Positions 4,334 through 6,469 of a DNA stretch of 6,469 nt are shown here, in pieces; positions within the stretch are counted from its first letter, which is position 1, and every line of letters starts with the position of its first letter. The position numbers and the translations under genes were made by a program. Source of the DNA: Firmicutes bacterium UBA5389 (GTDB taxonomy: Bacteria; Bacillota; DTU025). The notes beneath the pieces were generated by a model that did no database searches, had not been told where the DNA came from, and worked only from the letters and a program-made list of their open reading frames with translations. Where the stretch lies: NCBI GenBank assembly GCA_002409965.1, contig DHON01000109.1, positions 1 through 6,469 on the forward strand, read 5' to 3'.

Positions 4334-6406
4334 TCATTGCTTGGGCACCCACACGCGGCGCTTGCCCTCCTCTCCGTGGCCATTGTTCTCAGTTGTGATT
4401 CCGAGGGCAGTCCCCACATGTCGTGTGAAGGTGGTCTGTGACATGGGGTGCATTGACCCCTCCACGCACCAAGTCTTGTAAGACAGATACTCGTCGGAAG
4501 GACACCTGCCGAGGAAGTCATCGGCGGTCTTGCCCTCGCAGTACGCGAGGACGTTATCGCCCTCTACCCGTATCTCGTGGGCCTTCTCCCTCGAGTAGTC
4601 CGTTGGGGTCATGCCGCCGCGCTTCATCATGGCAGGCAGCGCCTCGACTCCGAGGCGGAGAAGGTACTCACGCGACTCTGGCGTGTTGAGCCTGCCCGCC
4701 ATGTCGAGCACGCGCGGAGCGCCGCCATCCCGGCAGAACTGCGCGCGAAGGGGAATGGGGTGCAGGCGCTCCATCATCCCTCCCGAGACGTCTCCGATGC
4801 GGGGGAACGCGTTGGCGGTGAAGACGAGCGTGCAGTAGGGACGGAAGCTGAACGTCGGGCCGCCCTTGATCTCGGCCGCCACCGTGTCGCCGGTCACTAC
4901 CTTCTTCACGACCGCCAGCTGGGCTCCATGCACGAACTCGTTCGAGATGTCGTCCCCGAGGTTCGCGAGCTTGCCCATGAGCGCAGCACTCTGGAAGCGC
5001 CGTCCGATGGTCGCGAGATCGAGCGATGAATAATTATTCTTCCCGAGGAGGTTCTGAAGCATCCCGATGACGGTGCTCTTCCCGTTCCCGCCGGTCTCGC
5101 CTATGAGAACGGCCATGGCGCGCATGCCGCTGCCGCGATAGGAGACGAGCCCGAAGAGCTCGTTCAAATTGGCGCGTATCTCTGGGTCGTGACAGGCGAT
5201 CTCGTCCAAGACCTTGTCGGTCATCTCGTCATAGGCGTCCGGGTTCCATCTGATGGGGATGATGTTCGGGATGTTGTCGTCGGGTATGAGCGCGACCAGC
5301 TCCCCGGTGAGGACATCGAGCCTGCCGTTCGCGCACGCGACGTAGCGCGGGTCGCCCATCTTGCAATGTGGTGCCATGAGCTTCAGCGACGAGAGGGCTT
5401 CGGTGCGCTGTGCTCGCGTCGATTCCCTGTACAGGTCGAGTGCCGCCGATTCCCAGGCGCCGTACCCTATCACGTAACCCTTCTCCCGGCCGAGCCACAC
5501 GCAAGGCTGTCCCTCGATGAATCGCGCGTGGTAGTGGTACATGAGGTCTTGGGCCAGTTGATCGTGCTGGTAGCGCTTATTGTCGTCGAAGATGGGGTAC
5601 TTCGGTTCTTTTGGCGGGAGGAGTTCGGGCGTATGCGCCTGCACGAAGCGATACCACATGTCCCATGACGGTTCACCCACGTCTATCGCAATAAGTCGCT
5701 GTATGACCTCGCCGCGCCGGGCACCCGGAAGCCTGGTGAGTCTCGCCGCATCCTTGCAGGCAGGGTCGGCGTGCAGGCCGTTGGCGTCACAGACGTTATA
5801 CATATAGCGTACGCGCTCGTCATATTCCGCTTTATCCTTGGCGTCTATCTTCACGATGGCGTGTATCGACTTGTTGCCCGAGAAGATGATGGCGGCACAT
5901 GGCAGGTGAAGGATGCAGATCAGCCTTAGCTGCTCGTCTATGGGAAGCTCATCGCACTCCACGACGGCGCAGCGGTAGCTGGTCACTCTGTCAGTCGTTA
6001 TGCAGCCTCGTTCGGTGGGATTGGCGCGAATCCATCCGCCGGCATCGGGGTTGACCGAGTCGAGTATCCCCTCGGCCGCATCCTTCGCCTTATCGCGCTC
6101 GTAGAAGAGTCCCTTGCCGACGGGTGTCATCTTGATCTTGCCCGTGGTCTTGTTCATGCGGACGGCGTTCTGTATCACAATGTTCGCTGTCTCGCCCGGC
6201 TTGTACATGGCGTCGAAATAGACACAGAGCTGGTCGGCCGGCGAGAGGTCCGGTCCCTCTGACCCATAGGGGAGTGTTGATGGCTCAACGCTTGTGAGGT
6301 CAAGTACGAACTCAGGGTCATCCTGGGCGTCTTGCGCGGTCTCCTCGGTCGCTTCCTTCTCAGTTTCCCCACTGTGACGCAATCTCTTCCGGTCTCGTCT
6401 TGCCAT
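4334..6406 (-). CDS. Phage/satellite-type primase-helicase (RepB-like primase plus SF3 D5/P4-type helicase)
   Basis: This 690-residue replication protein would unwind the origin and prime DNA synthesis for a mobile element. Residues 1-50 are charged and low in complexity. The primase domain has VVECDE (148-153, acidic metal-binding residues E150 and D152), SGNKSIHAIVKIDA (176-189, with H182 in the S-x-H position) and RLTRLPGARR (222-231), a typical order for archaeo-eukaryotic-type primases of plasmids and satellites. The helicase domain has Walker A GETGGNGKST (436-445), Walker B LANLGDDIS (480-488), motif C LVFTANAF (527-534, N532 as sensor) and a likely arginine finger at R547. A C-terminal helical part (about 600-690) resembles the winged-helix end of such proteins. 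All key motifs are present, so it looks functional. The ATG at 6406 has no clear ribosome binding site and the frame is open upstream to the window edge, so the start is uncertain. Origin-like repeats follow the stop. Confidence 0.93.
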   Translation of the reverse strand: MARRDRKRLRHSGETEKEATEETAQDAQDDPEFVLDLTSVEPSTLPYGSEGPDLSPADQLCVYFDAMYKPGETANIVIQNAVRMNKTTGKIKMTPVGKGLFYERDKAKDAAEGILDSVNPDAGGWIRANPTERGCITTDRVTSYRCAVVECDELPIDEQLRLICILHLPCAAIIFSGNKSIHAIVKIDAKDKAEYDERVRYMYNVCDANGLHADPACKDAARLTRLPGARRGEVIQRLIAIDVGEPSWDMWYRFVQAHTPELLPPKEPKYPIFDDNKRYQHDQLAQDLMYHYHARFIEGQPCVWLGREKGYVIGYGAWESAALDLYRESTRAQRTEALSSLKLMAPHCKMGDPRYVACANGRLDVLTGELVALIPDDNIPNIIPIRWNPDAYDEMTDKVLDEIACHDPEIRANLNELFGLVSYRGSGMRAMAVLIGETGGNGKSTVIGMLQNLLGKNNYSSLDLATIGRRFQSAALMGKLANLGDDISNEFVHGAQLAVVKKVVTGDTVAAEIKGGPTFSFRPYCTLVFTANAFPRIGDVSGGMMERLHPIPLRAQFCRDGGAPRVLDMAGRLNTPESREYLLRLGVEALPAMMKRGGMTPTDYSREKAHEIRVEGDNVLAYCEGKTADDFLGRCPSDEYLSYKTWCVEGSMHPMSQTTFTRHVGTALGITTENNGHGEEGKRRVWVPKQ

Positions 6407-6469
6407 CCATATGAGCGTGCCGGAACCGATACTGCCCGTCGCCTTGAAGCTGTCCCACCGCCTGCGGTT
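6407..6469 (-). other. In-frame open extension upstream of the primase-helicase, cut by the right edge
   Basis: The 21 codons before the ATG at 6406 contain no stop and read NRRRWDSFKATGSIGSGTLIW. The RWDSFKATGSI part looks like real coding sequence and faintly recalls short YqzL-like proteins with an F-x-x-TGxx pattern. Either the primase starts beyond the window, or a small upstream protein is fused in frame. No ribosome binding site is seen near 6406 that would favour the internal ATG. Confidence 0.4.

Noticed and set aside
4577..5668. Plus-strand frames of 150 and 159 codons inside the primase-helicase
   Set aside because: They are antisense to well-conserved primase and helicase motifs and lack recognisable domains.

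Overview
The window reads as part of an integrated mobile element, most like a phage satellite or a related replicating island. Every gene I accept lies on the minus strand, so the biological order runs from right to left. A phage-type primase-helicase comes first, then a repeat-rich intergenic stretch, then three unfamiliar accessory genes, and finally remnants of two insertion sequences at the left edge. I see no rRNA, tRNA, CRISPR array or att site. The moderately high G+C, the satellite-type RepB-like primase and the style of the IS3 OrfA proteins suggest a gut actinobacterium (Coriobacteriia-like) or a Gram-positive relative. That host guess is weak.

Right part (4334-6469): one large protein with an archaeo-eukaryotic-type primase domain and a superfamily 3 (D5/P4-type) helicase domain. 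Its reading frame stays open to the right edge, so its true start may be outside the window. Just downstream (about 4165-4332) are G+C-rich repeats (CCCCGCTT in tandem, a 12-bp inverted copy and a compound CCCCGCC/GGCGGGG hairpin). They flank an A+T-rich stretch. This is the layout of satellite origins that are recognised by their own replicase, and I propose it as a candidate origin.

Middle (548-3944): three accessory genes. The first (2394-3944) is a 516-residue protein of unknown family carrying RNAINH, a match to the RNxxxH signature of HEPN ribonucleases. After a 224-base spacer comes a tight two-gene operon whose stop and start codons overlap by one base. Its first product has a TerB-like helical domain, an 80-residue glycine/alanine-rich membrane-like segment and a coiled-coil tail. 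Its second product has one hydrophobic segment and a distinctive NHHxKSLAH block. I recognise none of these as a named system. Position next to a satellite replicase, an RNase-like motif and paired membrane-like proteins together make phage defence the leading hypothesis, by inference only.

Left edge (1-572): the orfA of one IS3-family element without its orfB, then the left end and first 35 codons of a second IS3-family element. Both orfA genes are preceded, at almost the same distance, by the same 14-bp sequence (13 of 14 identical), which I interpret as the left terminal repeats of two related elements. The second element seems to have landed at the end of the first orfA. The first element seems to have landed in the last gene of the accessory operon, giving it a foreign C-terminal tail.
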